A DNA stretch of 64,000 nucleotides from Candidatus Rokuibacteriota bacterium (GTDB lineage Bacteria; Methylomirabilota; Methylomirabilia; Rokubacteriales; CSP1-6). The stretch is from the NCBI GenBank assembly GCA_003220225.1, contig QHRU01000057.1:62001-126000 (forward strand). Reading direction: 5' to 3'. Every line of letters begins with the position of its first letter. The first letter of the stretch is position 1. The notes under the pieces were generated by a model. That model had not been told where the DNA came from and searched no databases. It saw only the letters and a program-made list of their open reading frames with translations. Positions 16,391-26,960 of this stretch are shown here, in pieces. Made by a program: the position numbers and the translations under genes.

Positions 16391-17173
16391 TCAGCGCCCG
16401 GTGAAGCGCGGCGCCCGTCCCTCGCGGTGCGCCGCCATGCCCTCGTCCACGTCGCGGCTCCATTCGAGCGCATGGCGGAGCGCGTCGGAGAGGGAGCGCG
16501 CCTCCCCGAAGCCCGAGGAGAGCCGCGTGTTGACGATGCGCTTGGCCCCGCGCGTGGCCAGGGGGCCGCTGGCCCCGATGCGCGCGGCGAGCGCGCGCGC
16601 CTCGGTGAGGAGCCGGTCGGCCGGATGCACCGAGAGGACGAGGCCGAGGCGTTGCATCTCCGCGGCATCCAGCTCGCGCCCCGTGCAGATGATCTCCAGC
16701 GCCCGCGCGCGTCCCACGATCCCCGGGAGCCGCACGGGGCCGCCGGCGCCGGGGAAGCCGCCCCACAGCGCCTCGGGCAGCGCGAACGTCGCGTGCGCCG
16801 CCGCGAGACGGATGTCACAGGCGAGCGAGAGCTCGGCCGCGCCCGCGCGCGCGGCGCCGTTGAGAGCGGCGATGACGATCTGCGGCAGCGCCTCGAGCGC
16901 GTCGTACAGACGGTTGGCGGTGCGCACCAACTCGAGAATCTGCTCCTTGCTATAGCCGGCCCGCACGACGGGATCGAGAATCCCCATCGAGAAGAACTCG
17001 GACCCGGCACCGGTGAGCACGACGGCCTGCGTCTCGGCGTCGCCCGCGAGGTCGTGCACGAACGCCTCGAGCCCCAGCAGCACATCACGAGTGAGCCGGT
17101 TCTGATCGGCCGGACGATCGATCGTGATGGTGGCGATGCGGCCGTCGCGCTGCAGCATGACCTCTTTGGACAC
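16391..17173 (-). CDS. Enoyl-CoA hydratase/isomerase family protein
   Basis: A 260-residue crotonase family member. IATITIDRPADQNRLTRDV forms the first strand, a degenerate oxyanion block GSEFFSMGILD replaces the common FxAGxD, and GAARAGAAELSLACDIRLA replaces the usual GGG-E block. The changed oxyanion-hole residues make classical hydratase activity less certain; a different crotonase-fold activity is possible. It precedes the acyl-CoA ligase by 3 nt in the same minus-strand operon. Confidence 0.87.
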   Translation of the reverse strand: MSKEVMLQRDGRIATITIDRPADQNRLTRDVLLGLEAFVHDLAGDAETQAVVLTGAGSEFFSMGILDPVVRAGYSKEQILELVRTANRLYDALEALPQIVIAALNGAARAGAAELSLACDIRLAAAHATFALPEALWGGFPGAGGPVRLPGIVGRARALEIICTGRELDAAEMQRLGLVLSVHPADRLLTEARALAARIGASGPLATRGAKRIVNTRLSSGFGEARSLSDALRHALEWSRDVDEGMAAHREGRAPRFTGR

Positions 17174-17182
17174 GGCGTCGGC

Positions 17183-17854
17183 TCAGCGCTTCAATTCATA
17201 CGTCTTGACGTAGACGCCTGGCGAGCCCTGGGCGTGGCGCATGTGCTTGCGCATGGTCTCGGACGCGGGGACGGCGTTGCGCTGCGCGTTCCACTCGGGG
17301 CTCTCGGAGACCTTGGGGTGCTCGAACTCGTAGAACGTCAGGTAGGTCGGCGTGCCGTCGACGGCGCGATAGCGGCGCCCGCGGATCACGCCGGGGACCT
17401 TCTCGTAGTTGGGCACGTAGACCGTGTTGTACCACTGGTTCCACTCCGCATCGACCGCGGCCGGCACGTCCATCCGTCCGAGCTGCAGCGCGGGCGCCAT
17501 GCCGCTTTCCGCCACCGTCGGCGTCACGGAACGCGGATGGATCATCGAATACACGTTGCGGATGAACGTGCTGGCGACGGCCTGGGGGCCGCTGCGCTTC
17601 GTCCACGGCGTCGGGTTGCCCGCCACCTTCTTGTACGCCGGGCTCTCGAGCACGGCGGGGCTCTCGAGCTCGTACACGGCCAGGTGCTTCGGTCCCCCCT
17701 TCACGGCCTCGTAGCGCGCGCCGTTCAGGAATCCCGGGATCGCGAGCCGCTCGGCCAGGTGCTCCTCGTTGTACCAGCGGTTGAACTCCCCTTCCTTGTC
17801 CGCCGGCACGTCCGCCCACACCATCAACAATCCGGTGCCTTTCTTTGCCGCCAT
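17183..17854 (-). CDS. Duplicated ABM/DUF4286-like dimeric-barrel protein
   Basis: A 223-residue protein built from two similar ferredoxin-like halves: GLLMVWADVPADKEGEFNRW followed by the WYNEEHLAERLAIPGF stretch, and later MDVPAAVDAEWNQWYNTVYV. The repeated W-Y-N block is seen in DUF4286/EthD-type proteins of catabolic operons. ATG 17854 has GGAG just upstream and starts MAAKKGTG; an upstream in-frame start would only add eight residues that include the ribosome site. First gene of the minus-strand catabolic operon (17854 down to 12704). Function unknown; small-molecule binding or isomerase-like chemistry is a guess. Confidence 0.82.
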   Translation of the reverse strand: MAAKKGTGLLMVWADVPADKEGEFNRWYNEEHLAERLAIPGFLNGARYEAVKGGPKHLAVYELESPAVLESPAYKKVAGNPTPWTKRSGPQAVASTFIRNVYSMIHPRSVTPTVAESGMAPALQLGRMDVPAAVDAEWNQWYNTVYVPNYEKVPGVIRGRRYRAVDGTPTYLTFYEFEHPKVSESPEWNAQRNAVPASETMRKHMRHAQGSPGVYVKTYELKR

Positions 17855-18087
17855 GGGAGGCTCCTTTCGGGGACGCATCGTAGATCAGGGCGCGGGCGAG
17901 TGCCACTGGTCGCGTATCCTGGGCACCTTGCGAATGCTCCACCACCGCGAAGAGCGGCTTCGAAGCGCGATCGCCCGTCCTGGCGGCGCCGAGAGGCCTC
18001 GAAATCGCGGTGTAGAGTCGGCGCAAACCCACGGAGGAGTCACCGATGAACAGCGATTTTCGTATCACCGCCGCGAAGAGCGGCTGA

Positions 18088-18185
18088 GCGGCTACGAGCT
18101 CGAGACCGGCCGCGTGGTGCTCGACGGGCCACGCGACGCGCTCCTGGCCGACACGCGCGTGCAGCGCGCGTACCTGGGCGGCTGA
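18088..18185 (+). pseudogene. Remnant of a LivF-type ATPase C-terminus
   Basis: In one frame this stretch encodes YELETGRVVLDGPRDALL followed by ADTRVQRAYLGG and a stop. That matches the end of intact LivF proteins such as the one at 4208-4936 (YVLEEGRVVAGG and IQEAYLG). The rest of the ATPase, including Walker motifs and signature, is missing upstream, where sequence turns into intergenic DNA and the start of the opposite operon. It records loss of a third liv cluster, or capture of its tail when the MFS gene arrived. Confidence 0.65.
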
Positions 18186-18247
18186 CGCTGGCCCCCGCCG
18201 ACGCCGGCTGGCAGCGCAACGTCTGGGCCCTGACCCTCACGGTCTTC

Positions 18248-19402
18248 GTGGCCTTCGTCGGCTTCCAGTTCTTCTCGCCGTTCCTGCCGCTCTACGTCCA
18301 CGAGCTCGGCGTGACGGATCCACGCAACATCGCGCTGTGGTCGGGCGTGCTGGCGGCGGTGACGCCGGCGGTGTCGGGCCTGCTCGGCCCCCTCGTCGGC
18401 CGGCTGGCCGACCGGTTCGGCCGCAAGCTGATGCTGATCCGCTCGCTCGGCGGCTTCGTCGTCATCATCGCCGCGATGGGGCTGGTGACCTCCGTGCAGC
18501 AGTTCCTCGCCGCGCGGGTGATCCAGGGCTTCTTCGCCGGCTTCACGCCGATGGCCATGGCGCTGGCCAGCGTGTCGGCGCCGGCCGATCGCGTGCCGAT
18601 GGTGATCGCCATGCTCCAGTCGGCGCAGCTCCTGAGCAACGCCGTCGGCCCGGCCGCGGGCGGCTACGTCGCCTCGCACTTCGGCATCCGCTACGCGTTC
18701 TTCGTAACGGCGGGCATGTGCGCCCTCGCCCTCGTCGCCCTGATCGTGCTGTTCCGCGAGATCGCGCCCGGGCGTGCGGCCGCGCGCCAGGCTCCGCGGT
18801 TCCGCATGCGCGACGTGATCCATCACCGGAACTTTCCCGTGGTGGTCGCGCTGCTGCTCATCGCACAGTTTCTCGACCGCGGGCTCGCCCTGCTGATTCC
18901 CCTTCATATTGCGCAACTGCCGGGCATGACGGCCATCGCAGCCGTCTCGGGCACGATCATCTCGGTGGCCGCCGTCGCGGCCACCGTGTCGTCCAACGTC
19001 GCCGCGCGGCTCACGCGCGGCATCCCCGCCGCGCAATTGCTCATGCTCGCCCTGATCGTCGGCGGCCCGCTCTGCGCGGCCATGGCGCTCGCGCGCACGT
19101 GGCCCACGCTGCTCGTGCTGCGGGCGCTGGTCGGGCTCTGTCTCGGCGGCGCCATCACGCTCGCCTACACGCTGGGCGCGGAGATCGTGCCGAGCGAGCA
19201 TCGCGGCGCGGCGTTCGGCTGGCTCGCGTTCGGGCTGCAGTTCGGGACGGCGGCGAGCCCGCTCGTGACGGGCGCGCTCGCCGCCGTCAGCCTGCCGGGC
19301 GCGTACGTGTTCGACGGCGTGCTGGCGTGGCTGGCGGCGGCGCTGCTCGCGTTCGGCGCGCGCGGCCTGCGCACGCGATGCGAGCGCCCTGACCCGACCT
19401 AG
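18248..19402 (+). CDS. MFS transporter (12-TM drug/solute permease type)
   Basis: A 384-residue major facilitator with about 12 hydrophobic helices. The loop 2-3 motif A is clear in GRLADRFGRKLMLIRSLGG, and motif C-like Gly/Pro content follows in the fifth helix (LSNAVGPAAGGYVAS). The first usual start codon is GTG 18248, but the frame is open upstream and encodes WALTLTVFVA-type hydrophobic residues that complete TM1. The true start may be a non-standard CTG near 18182, overlapping the end of the livF remnant. Substrate unknown. Confidence 0.85.
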   Translation: MAFVGFQFFSPFLPLYVHELGVTDPRNIALWSGVLAAVTPAVSGLLGPLVGRLADRFGRKLMLIRSLGGFVVIIAAMGLVTSVQQFLAARVIQGFFAGFTPMAMALASVSAPADRVPMVIAMLQSAQLLSNAVGPAAGGYVASHFGIRYAFFVTAGMCALALVALIVLFREIAPGRAAARQAPRFRMRDVIHHRNFPVVVALLLIAQFLDRGLALLIPLHIAQLPGMTAIAAVSGTIISVAAVAATVSSNVAARLTRGIPAAQLLMLALIVGGPLCAAMALARTWPTLLVLRALVGLCLGGAITLAYTLGAEIVPSEHRGAAFGWLAFGLQFGTAASPLVTGALAAVSLPGAYVFDGVLAWLAAALLAFGARGLRTRCERPDPT

Positions 19403-19481
19403 GACGTGGGGGGTCGGCTCGTGTAGGCGAGCCCGATGCTTGATGGCAGCGGTAGACTGAGGCGTCAAAGGCTGGCCCACG

Positions 19482-20192
19482 ATGAGTGCCTCTCATCCGG
19501 TCGTATTCCTGGTCGACGTGGACAACACGCTCATCGACAACGATCACATCGCCGCCGATCTCAAGCGACACCTCGAGCGCGAGATCGGCCGCGAGCGGCA
19601 GGAGCGGTACTGGGCCATCTTCGAAGAGCTGCGGACCGAGCTGGGCTACGCGGACTACCTGGGCGCGCTGCAACGGTATCGAGTGGAACATCCCCGGGAC
19701 CCACACGTGCTGACCGTCTCATCGTTCATGGTGAATTATCCCTTCGCCAACCGGCTCTATCCGAACTCCCTCGACGTGCTCGAGCGCTTCCGCGCCTGGG
19801 GACCGACGGTCATCCTCTCCGATGGCGACGCCGTGTTTCAACCGCGCAAGATCGAGCGCTCGGGACTTCAAGAACTCGTGGACGGGAACGTTCTGATCTA
19901 TATCCACAAGGAGCGCGAGCTCGACGATGTCGAACGGCGCTACCCGGCTGAGCACTATGTCCTGGTCGACGACAAACTGCGCATCCTCACCGCCGTGAAG
20001 CAAGTGTGGGAACGGCGGGTGACGACGGTCTTCCCGCGGCAGGGCCACTACGCACACGATCCGAAGGCGCTGGCCACCTTTTCGCCGGCCGACCTGACCG
20101 TCGACCGCGTCGGCGACCTTCTCGCGTACGACCTACCCGCGTTCCTCGCCGCGGCGTCGCCGAAGATACTTCACACCACGACGGGGGCATGA
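19482..20192 (+). CDS. HAD-superfamily hydrolase associated with phosphoketolase
   Basis: A 236-residue Rossmann-like phosphatase. Motif I is [11 protein letters not shown] (DxDNT, nucleophile Asp and general acid Asp), motif [12 protein letters not shown], and motif [12 protein letters not shown]. The long helical insert between motifs I and II is a C1-type cap. Its ATGA overlap with the phosphoketolase gene implies a linked function, perhaps dephosphorylating a sugar phosphate or removing a damaged intermediate. The precise substrate is not readable. Confidence 0.85.
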   Translation: MSASHPVVFLVDVDNTLIDNDHIAADLKRHLEREIGRERQERYWAIFEELRTELGYADYLGALQRYRVEHPRDPHVLTVSSFMVNYPFANRLYPNSLDVLERFRAWGPTVILSDGDAVFQPRKIERSGLQELVDGNVLIYIHKERELDDVERRYPAEHYVLVDDKLRILTAVKQVWERRVTTVFPRQGHYAHDPKALATFSPADLTVDRVGDLLAYDLPAFLAAASPKILHTTTGA

Positions 20193-22537
20193 TGGACTTC
20201 CAAAACCTCGACGCCTACTGGCGCGCCGCGAACTACCTGACGGTCGGCCAGATCTACCTTCAAGACAATCCGCTCCTGCGCGAGCCGCTCAGGGCCGAGC
20301 ACATCAAGCCGCGCCTGCTCGGGCACTGGGGCACGTCGCCCGGGCTCAGCTTCATCTACCTCCACCTGAATCGGCTGATCAGAGAGACCGACGCCGATGT
20401 GATCTACCTCGCCGGCCCCGGCCACGGCGGGCCCGCGATCCTGGCCAACGTGTACCTGGAAGGGACGTATTCGGAGATCTACCCGAGCGTCACGCAAGAC
20501 GCCGACGGCCTGCGGCGACTCTTTCGGCAGTTCTCGACGCCGGGGGGCGTGCCGAGCCACGTGAGCGTGCCGACGCCGGGCTCGATCCACGAAGGCGGCG
20601 AGCTGGGCTACGTGCTCGTCCACGCATTCGGGGCAGCGTTCGACAACCCGGATCTGCTCGTCGCCGCCGTGATCGGCGACGGCGAGGCGGAGACGGGGCC
20701 GCTCGAGGGGTCCTGGAAGGGGATCCATTTCCTGAATCCGGCGCGGGACGGCGCGGTCCTGCCCATCCTGCACCTCAACGGCTACAAGATCGCCGGCCCC
20801 ACGGTGCTCGGCCGGAGCAGCGACGACGAGGTCGCGAGCCTGCTCAGAGGGCACGGTTACGAGCCGCGTTTCGTCGAAGGCCACGAGCCGATGGACATGC
20901 ACGCGCGCTTCGCGGCGACGCTCGAGACATGCTACGCCGAGACCCGCGCGATTCAGCAGGAGGCGCGGCGCGACGGCCGTCCCGCGCGGCGGCCGCGCTG
21001 GCCGGCGATCGTGCTCCGCACGCCGAAGGGCTGGACGGGCCCGAAGATCGTGGACGGCCAACCGGTCGAGGGCACGTTCCGGGCGCACCAGGTCCCGCTG
21101 CCGAACGTCAGGGAGAACGCCGAGCACCTGCGACTCCTGGAGGCGTGGATGAAGAGCTACCGTCCCGAGGAGCTCTTCGACAACGAAGGCCGTCTCGTTC
21201 CGGCCCTCGCCGCGCTCGTGCCGAAAGGCGACCGCCGGATGGGTGCCAATCCCCACGCCAACGGCGGCAAGCTGCTCGTCGGCCTCGACCTCCCCGATTT
21301 CACCGAATACTCGATTGCCGTCACGCGTCCCGGCGTGGCGCGTCACGAATCCACGCGCCAGCTCGGCAAAATGATGCGTGACATCTTCACGCGAAACGCT
21401 CGGCGGCGGAATTTCCGCCTCTTCTGCCCCGACGAGACGAACTCGAACCGCCTCGGGGACGTCTTTGCCGTCGAGAAGCGCTGCTCGATGGACGCCGTCC
21501 TGGCCACCGACGACCACGTGTCGCCCGACGGTCGCGTGATGGAGATCCTCAGCGAGCACAACTGCCAGGGCTGGCTCGAAGGCTATCTATTGACCGGCCG
21601 GCACGGGCTCTTCGCGACGTACGAAGCGTTTGCCATGGTCTCGGCGTCGATGACCGTCCAGCACGCCAAATGGCTCCAGGAGGGCATCAAGCTGGCGTGG
21701 CGGGACCCGATCGCGTCACTCAACATCCTGCTCACCTCGACGACCTGGCGCAACGACCACAACGGCTTCAGCCACCAGGGGCCTGGCCTCATCGACGTGG
21801 TCCTCTCGAAGAAGGGCACCGTGTCACGTATCTATCTGCCACCGGACGCCAACTGCCTGCTGTCCGTCGCGGATCATTGCTTCCGGAGCCGGAACTACGT
21901 GAACCTCATCGTCATCGACAAGCAGCCGCAGCCCCAGTGGCTCGACATGGACGCGGCGCGGGAGCACTGCGCCCGCGGGGCGTCGATCTGGCGCTGGGCG
22001 AGCAACGACGACGGCGCCGAGCCCGACGTGGTCCTGGCCGCCGCCGGCGACATCCCCACCATGGAGGTGGTGGCGGCGGCGTGGTGGCTGCGGCGGCGCG
22101 CCCCGGAGATGAAGGTGCGCGTCGTGAACGTCGTCGACCTCATGACGCTGTTCACGCCGGACGCCCACCCGCACGGCATGGATCAGACGAGCTTCGTCGA
22201 GCTGTTCGGGCGGCATACCGATGTCGTCTTCGCGTTCCACGGCTATCAGCGCGCGATTCACGAGATCGTGCACGGGCGACCCGATACGGAGCGCTTCCAC
22301 GTCCGCGGGTTCAACGAGGAGGGCACCACGACCACGCCGTTCGACATGGTCGTCAAGAATGGGATCAGCCGGTATCACCTGTGCATCGAGGCTCTCCGAC
22401 GGGCGCCCCGGATGGCGGACCGCGCGGCGGCCCTGATCGACCGGTGCACGGCGATGCTGGCCCGACACGAGACCTACATCCGCGAGCATCTGGAAGACAT
22501 GCCCGAGGTGCGCGACTGGACGTGGACCGAAGCGTGA
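20189..22537 (+). CDS. xfp: Xylulose-5-phosphate/fructose-6-phosphate phosphoketolase
   Basis: A 782-residue thiamine-diphosphate enzyme close to the usual length of about 790-830. Family marks: [20 protein letters not shown] near the N-terminus, [17 protein letters not shown], the ThDP/Mg site [16 protein letters not shown] with the later LNGYKI, and C-terminal [15 protein letters not shown]. It cleaves xylulose-5-P or fructose-6-P with phosphate to acetyl-phosphate plus a C3 or C4 sugar phosphate. ATG 20189 overlaps the HAD stop, and the downstream acetate kinase starts on its own stop codon, so acetyl-phosphate can go straight to acetate and ATP. Confidence 0.97.
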   Translation: MMDFQNLDAYWRAANYLTVGQIYLQDNPLLREPLRAEHIKPRLLGHWGTSPGLSFIYLHLNRLIRETDADVIYLAGPGHGGPAILANVYLEGTYSEIYPSVTQDADGLRRLFRQFSTPGGVPSHVSVPTPGSIHEGGELGYVLVHAFGAAFDNPDLLVAAVIGDGEAETGPLEGSWKGIHFLNPARDGAVLPILHLNGYKIAGPTVLGRSSDDEVASLLRGHGYEPRFVEGHEPMDMHARFAATLETCYAETRAIQQEARRDGRPARRPRWPAIVLRTPKGWTGPKIVDGQPVEGTFRAHQVPLPNVRENAEHLRLLEAWMKSYRPEELFDNEGRLVPALAALVPKGDRRMGANPHANGGKLLVGLDLPDFTEYSIAVTRPGVARHESTRQLGKMMRDIFTRNARRRNFRLFCPDETNSNRLGDVFAVEKRCSMDAVLATDDHVSPDGRVMEILSEHNCQGWLEGYLLTGRHGLFATYEAFAMVSASMTVQHAKWLQEGIKLAWRDPIASLNILLTSTTWRNDHNGFSHQGPGLIDVVLSKKGTVSRIYLPPDANCLLSVADHCFRSRNYVNLIVIDKQPQPQWLDMDAAREHCARGASIWRWASNDDGAEPDVVLAAAGDIPTMEVVAAAWWLRRRAPEMKVRVVNVVDLMTLFTPDAHPHGMDQTSFVELFGRHTDVVFAFHGYQRAIHEIVHGRPDTERFHVRGFNEEGTTTTPFDMVVKNGISRYHLCIEALRRAPRMADRAAALIDRCTAMLARHETYIREHLEDMPEVRDWTWTEA

Positions 22538-23742
22538 AGCGGACGGGGACGACGACGGGCGACATCCTCTGTCTCAACGGTGGCTCGTCATCGCTGAAGT
22601 TTGCCCTCTATCGGATGAGCGGCGACGCGGAGGTGCGGCTGGCGAACGGCGCGGTCGAGCGACTCGGGCTCCCGGACGGTCGCTTCTGGTTGCGGGGTCC
22701 GGAGCGCGACATCCTGACGGACGCATCCCTCGAGTCCCGCGACCACCGCGATGCGGTGCGCCAGGTATTCGACGCGCTCGACAAGCACGGTGTGTCGACC
22801 CCGGCAGCGGTCGGGCACCGGCTCGTCCACGGCGGGCCCGACCACGCGGCGCCGCAACGGATCGACGCGGCCCTGCTCGCCGCCCTGCGCCGGCTGGTCC
22901 CGCTCGCCCCGCTGCACCTGCCCAGCGAGCTCGCGGTCATCGACGCGGTGGCGGACCACTTCCCCGATCTGCCGCAGGTCGCGTGCTTCGACACCGCGTT
23001 TCATCGGAGCATGCCCCCGCTGGCGCAACGCCTCCCGCTTCCGCGCGCGCTCGAGAGCGCCGAGCTGCGCCGTTATGGGTTTCACGGGCTCTCCTATGAG
23101 TACATCGTGGGGGTGCTCGGCGCCGCCGGCACCGGGCGGACGATCATCGCGCATCTCGGCAACGGCGCGAGCCTGGTCGCCCTCCAGGAGGGGCATCCGG
23201 TGGACACGACCATGGGCCTCACGCCCCTCGGGGGGGTCGTCATGGGGACGCGCACCGGCGACCTCGACCCGGGCGTGCTGCTCTATCTCATGCGCGAAAA
23301 GGGCTACGACGCGCGGCGGCTCGAGCGGCTCGTCGGCACGGAATCGGGCCTCCTCGGCATCTCCGGCATCACTTCGGACATGAAGACGTTGCTTGCGCGG
23401 CGCGCGACGGATCCGAGGGCGGCCGACGCCATCGCCGCCTTCTGCTATTCCGTTCGCAAGCACATCGGCGCGCTGGCCGCCGTCCTCGGCGGCGTCGACA
23501 TGCTCGTCTTCACGGGCGGGATCGGAGAGCGGGCGGCGCCGATCCGCTGGGAGATCTGTCAGGGGCTCGAGCACCTGGGCGTCCAGCTCGACTCGCGGCA
23601 GAACGCGGGCAACGCCACGACCATCAGCGCGCCGAACCGCGCATGCACCGTCCGGGTCATCCCGACCAACGAAGATCTGATGCTCGCGCGGCACACGTGG
23701 GCGACGCTCCGCGCCTTCCGAGAGGGGTCACCATCGCCATGA
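22534..23742 (+). CDS. ackA: Acetate kinase
   Basis: A 402-residue ASKHA-fold kinase. Motifs: phosphate-binding [46 protein letters not shown], then [16 protein letters not shown] with RTGDLDPG, and the adenosine motif [14 protein letters not shown]. It converts acetyl-phosphate and ADP to acetate and ATP. GTG 22534 overlaps the phosphoketolase TGA in a GTGA junction, so it is translationally coupled. Together the pair forms the energy-yielding end of the phosphoketolase pathway. Confidence 0.96.
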   Translation: MKRTGTTTGDILCLNGGSSSLKFALYRMSGDAEVRLANGAVERLGLPDGRFWLRGPERDILTDASLESRDHRDAVRQVFDALDKHGVSTPAAVGHRLVHGGPDHAAPQRIDAALLAALRRLVPLAPLHLPSELAVIDAVADHFPDLPQVACFDTAFHRSMPPLAQRLPLPRALESAELRRYGFHGLSYEYIVGVLGAAGTGRTIIAHLGNGASLVALQEGHPVDTTMGLTPLGGVVMGTRTGDLDPGVLLYLMREKGYDARRLERLVGTESGLLGISGITSDMKTLLARRATDPRAADAIAAFCYSVRKHIGALAAVLGGVDMLVFTGGIGERAAPIRWEICQGLEHLGVQLDSRQNAGNATTISAPNRACTVRVIPTNEDLMLARHTWATLRAFREGSPSP

Positions 23743-24076
23743 CAACGTTGCGGGCAGTCTTGAAAGCTGGCGTCGGGCGTCGTGGGAACGCCGGCGGATG
23801 TCTCGGTGCCGGTGACGTTTTCTCCGGGAACCTACACACTCGAGGTCGATGCCCAGACGAGGGGCCTGTGCGACGGCTCGGAGCACGGACGCATGGAGCA
23901 GCCGACGCTGAACCAGCGACCTTTGGGCTTATTTCGGTCGGTTGAACTTCATGGTCGTTTCTTAGGCCTCGGCCGCCGTCGGACCAGCTGATTATTAATC
24001 CTTGATCGTCAACACGACGTTCGAGGGCACCGCGGCGAGGGGGGCTGCTCGTTCTGGAGCGCCTTCTTGCTCATGA
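23743..24076. other. Intergenic region with degenerate short coding traces
   Basis: About 330 bp between convergent ackA and the DUF11 gene. On the plus strand 23782-23895 encodes a secreted-protein-like stretch (ADVSVPVTFSPGTYTLEVD) without a credible start or continuation. On the minus strand an ATG at 24074, three bases after the DUF11 stop, begins MSKKALQNEQPP. Adding one C to a C6 run near 24040-24045 would continue it into a short PSNVVLTIKD end before two stops. Neither is called as a gene. Base composition here is visibly more A/T-rich than in the neighbours. Confidence 0.5.
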
Positions 24077-26438
24077 CTACTTTTCACGGTCGGAGCGCTC
24101 ACGCTGCTCGGCTTCGGTCTTCCCTCCACACACGGATTGTGCGGCCGCCCTGACAAGGGCATCTTTCTGACGTTCGGCGATCAGCCCGCCCTGCACAAAT
24201 TCCTTGGCCACATGCGTCACACATGACACATAAGCGCCGTGGTTCTTCCAGGTTCCGCCTGCGGCGGGGCCGGCACATGGACAGAGCTGAGCGATGGTGG
24301 GGTGGATGTCTTTGGACAGCGTCTCTCCCGTGGAGGTGGTAAAGCGAACACGCCACGTCACTACGTCGCACGGATCGCGACGATTGTCCCGACGACCGTC
24401 TCGATGGTCCCCATCCAGGTTTCCGGCGTCATCACCGTCGCGCTCGTCCTCGTTGTCCCTGCGAACCGCAAGAATAGTGACGGCATCCACGCTCGTCGAC
24501 GTGGAAAGCGGCATGACGGTCGCCAGCGGAGTGGGGTCCGTGTCGGTGGGGTGAACAAAGTGGACGAGGGGATTGCTGATCCGCAGCGACGCCGGAGCGC
24601 TCACGACTTCAGCGGTCACGTTGTAGGCGAACCCGAAGCCCTTGTTGACAAGCCTCGCTCTCCACTGGTGTGAACCGGGGCTGGTCTCCGTACATCCGGG
24701 GACGGTCAAGTCGGCGACGATCGGGAATCGCGGATCGACGATGGTATGTTCGACGAAGTTCGTGTCGGTGCGGGGAGACTCGATCGCATCGGGAAAGACG
24801 ACCGTCCCTCGATTACGCACCCGCGTTCCCGGCTGCGCGTCAGATTTGACGTTCACGGTAAAGCTCACGCTGCGCGGCACCTGGGCAGGCAGCGCCAGGG
24901 GGTCATGCCAAACGATCACGCGGGTGGCTGGGTCGTAGACCCCCTCATTGTTAATAACCAGCGTCGTGTCATCGAGGTTCGGATGGAGCGGATCGAGGAT
25001 GCTGACATCATGAGCGTCGGAGGTGCCGATGTTCTCGTAATGAATCGTGTACGTGATTGTCTGCCCCGCCTGCGCATAGCCATAGCCGAAGGCATTGGCA
25101 GGCGGGTCCGATTCCTTGTAGTTCGGATCGATAGGACAGCCGCTGCGGAGAAAATCGAAAGGGTCACAACAATGAGCGGCAATTGATACTCCATGGAGCT
25201 CGCAGCTCCCAGGATCAGAAGTGGCACCGCCGCCGCCACCACCACCACCGCCGGGAGGCGGCGGTGCCGGCGCGGTGGCGACCAAAGCGAAAGAGGCACT
25301 TCCAGCGCACGCAGGATCATTGATATCGACGAGGCCGTTGCAGTTATCGTCGAGGCCGTTCCCGCAGATCTCCGGCTCCGCCGCCCGCGAGGCCTGGTTG
25401 AAGCGCGTGGACCTGAAGGCCAGGTTGTTGCGTAGATTCGTATCTCCGGTGCTCGTCGTAACCTGGGCTATGTTGAGCAGTGTGTCTTCGCAGCTGAATG
25501 CCCCGAACGGTGGCGTTGTCACGAGCACGCCAACCGATTTACGTTCTCCAGGAGCCAGATCTCCCAACGACCACGTGATCATAGTCGGCCTGCCCGGTGG
25601 TTCAAGTGTGGCGCCGGCGCTGGTGCTGTTGAGCGTGACGCCAGGAGGTGGAAAGTCGACAACAGTCACGCTCCGGGCCGTATCGCGCCCGAGATTCGCC
25701 ACGTCGATGCTATAGCTCAACTGTTCCCGAGCGCCGATCACGACGCCGTCGAGAGCATCAGACGTCTTGTTCGCCGCCACGTCGGCCTGACCGGCACCCC
25801 CTGGAACAAACCGAATCTCGCTCCACGATGCGAAGGTGCTGCACGTATCGTCCAAGGTGACCGTCGAAATCCCCCCAATATCTGCCGCACCAAGGAACAG
25901 CGGCATCGGAGTGGTGCGGCGGAGCGACCCACTTTCCGTGCCCAGACTGCCGACGAACGTGACTTGGGGGCCACATTCCGTCCCGACATTGACGATGCCG
26001 AATGCGGGAACGGGAGGGCTCATGGTGACGAAGATCGGGGCAAACGGGGACCCGAAGCCATTATCGCTGGTCTGAAACCGACAGATGGGAGTGCCTCCTG
26101 GTCCGCTGAAGCAGAAAAATAGACCCGAGGGCGCCGTCGTTTGGAAACGAAACTGCACCCCCCACGGTGATGCTGAAGCTTTGATCGCCCGTTCTCAGGG
26201 GTAGCCTGTCGAGCGGAATTATGAGATTCCCGGCAGCGAAGGCAGGGTCACTCGGGAACCCGGGACTGGTCGCGTCTTCGATAATCACCCGGGCTTCGGC
26301 GGACATGGGAAGAAGAAGACAAATGCTGAACGTCAGGAAGAGGCGAGCGGACGCAGCCAGCAGGATCGTAGAATTCGTGGCGAGAAGACGGCGACCGACT
26401 CTGAACATCCGGATGGTGGCTAGTCCGTCGCAACTCAT
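24077..26438 (-). pseudogene. Frameshifted secreted DUF11-repeat surface protein with MopE-like metal site
   Basis: Two overlapping minus-strand frames encode one protein of about 785 residues. The first (from ATG 26438, with GGGAGG 7 nt upstream) gives a signal peptide and a short beta domain; it ends 26061. The second continues the fold from about 26150 to 24077. Removing one G from a G6 run near 26161 joins them as SITVGVQFRFQTT. Domains: a DUF11 module (about SYSIDVANLGRDTARSVTVV), a Cys-rich NGLDDNCNGLVDI motif like the MopE copper-binding/thrombospondin-3 type, a Pro/Gly linker with nine consecutive Gly, a second DUF11 module, and a Cys-containing C-terminal domain with TWKNHGAYVSC. Likely extracellular. 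The frameshift may be a sequencing error, decay or phase variation. Confidence 0.7.
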
Positions 26439-26960
26439 GTTTGACCTCCCTGACCTGGATGCTCGATCCTCGCGCTATCGCGACATCACCGTCCAGGCGA
26501 AGACGACGGCTCGCGCGTTGCGTCCTTCGGGCGTGCCGATCATCGCTTTTCCTCCTCAGGCGGTTGACTGCCTCCCTCCCCCGTTTGGGGGCAGGATTAT
26601 CGCCTAGCCGGGCACTGAAAGGAAGGAGTCGATTCGACAAAGACCGGAAACGAGATAGGCGCTGCGTCCTTCCCGCCATGGCGGCACGAAGGGCGTCCGC
26701 TAAGCCTCGTCGTTCATGGTTGCGGGGGCTGGATATGCTGAATGCTGCACGGCGCCGGAAACTCACTGGATCGATCTAAAACAGCTTCCGAAACCTTAAA
26801 TGACGTTCTCGGGTGTTTGAGTCGCGACCACGTTTTGATCGGCGCGACTAAAACACGCAGTCCTTCGGGATCGCGCAGGTACCGGTGTTTGCGATGAGCG
26901 GCGGGAACGCCATGAGGCCCTGCGCGAACCGGCTACAAGCGCGCGCCCGGCGCGCGCATC
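26439..26960. other. 522-bp intergenic region upstream of the DUF11 gene
   Basis: No credible gene. It holds a C5-GTTT-G5 hairpin at about 26578-26591 and an imperfect AGTCGCG (26820-26826)/CGCGACT (26843-26849) inverted repeat. It is richer in A/T than the surrounding genes around 26765-26870. It should contain the promoter of the minus-strand DUF11 gene and the end of the signalling operon; I cannot place a clear -35/-10 pair. Confidence 0.5.
26939..26957 (-). terminator. Candidate terminator hairpin after the PP2C gene
   Basis: A perfect GC-only palindrome (GCGCGCG, small loop, CGCGCGC) starts 4 nt past the PP2C stop codon at the end of the kinase operon. The following T-tract is poor (TTGT), so termination is plausible but not certain. 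Confidence 0.4.

Noticed and set aside
16059-16955. Plus-strand frame over the acyl-CoA ligase/hydratase junction
   Set aside because: Ser/Arg-rich shadow, antisense to two well-supported genes.
17196-18068. Long minus-strand frame overlapping the DUF4286-like gene
   Set aside because: Wrong frame; the DUF4286-like frame has the duplicated W-Y-N motifs and a ribosome site.
18045-18086. Third selenocysteine candidate (TGA after MNSDFRITAAKSG)
   Set aside because: The frame after the TGA is not the livF remnant frame and shows no homology; simply a short ORF.
24077-24371. Separate small minus-strand gene in another frame at the end of the DUF11 gene
   Set aside because: A shadow of the DUF11 frame, whose Cys-rich C-terminal domain is continuous.
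25221-25260. Simple-sequence repeat or CRISPR-like tract
   Set aside because: It encodes the Pro/Gly linker of the DUF11 protein; there are no spacers or regular repeats.
26440-26620. c-di-GMP-I riboswitch upstream of the DUF11 gene (a GACGCAA with CGAAGG stretch)
   Set aside because: Only a loose resemblance; the GCAAACC and paired P1/P2 elements are not present in order.
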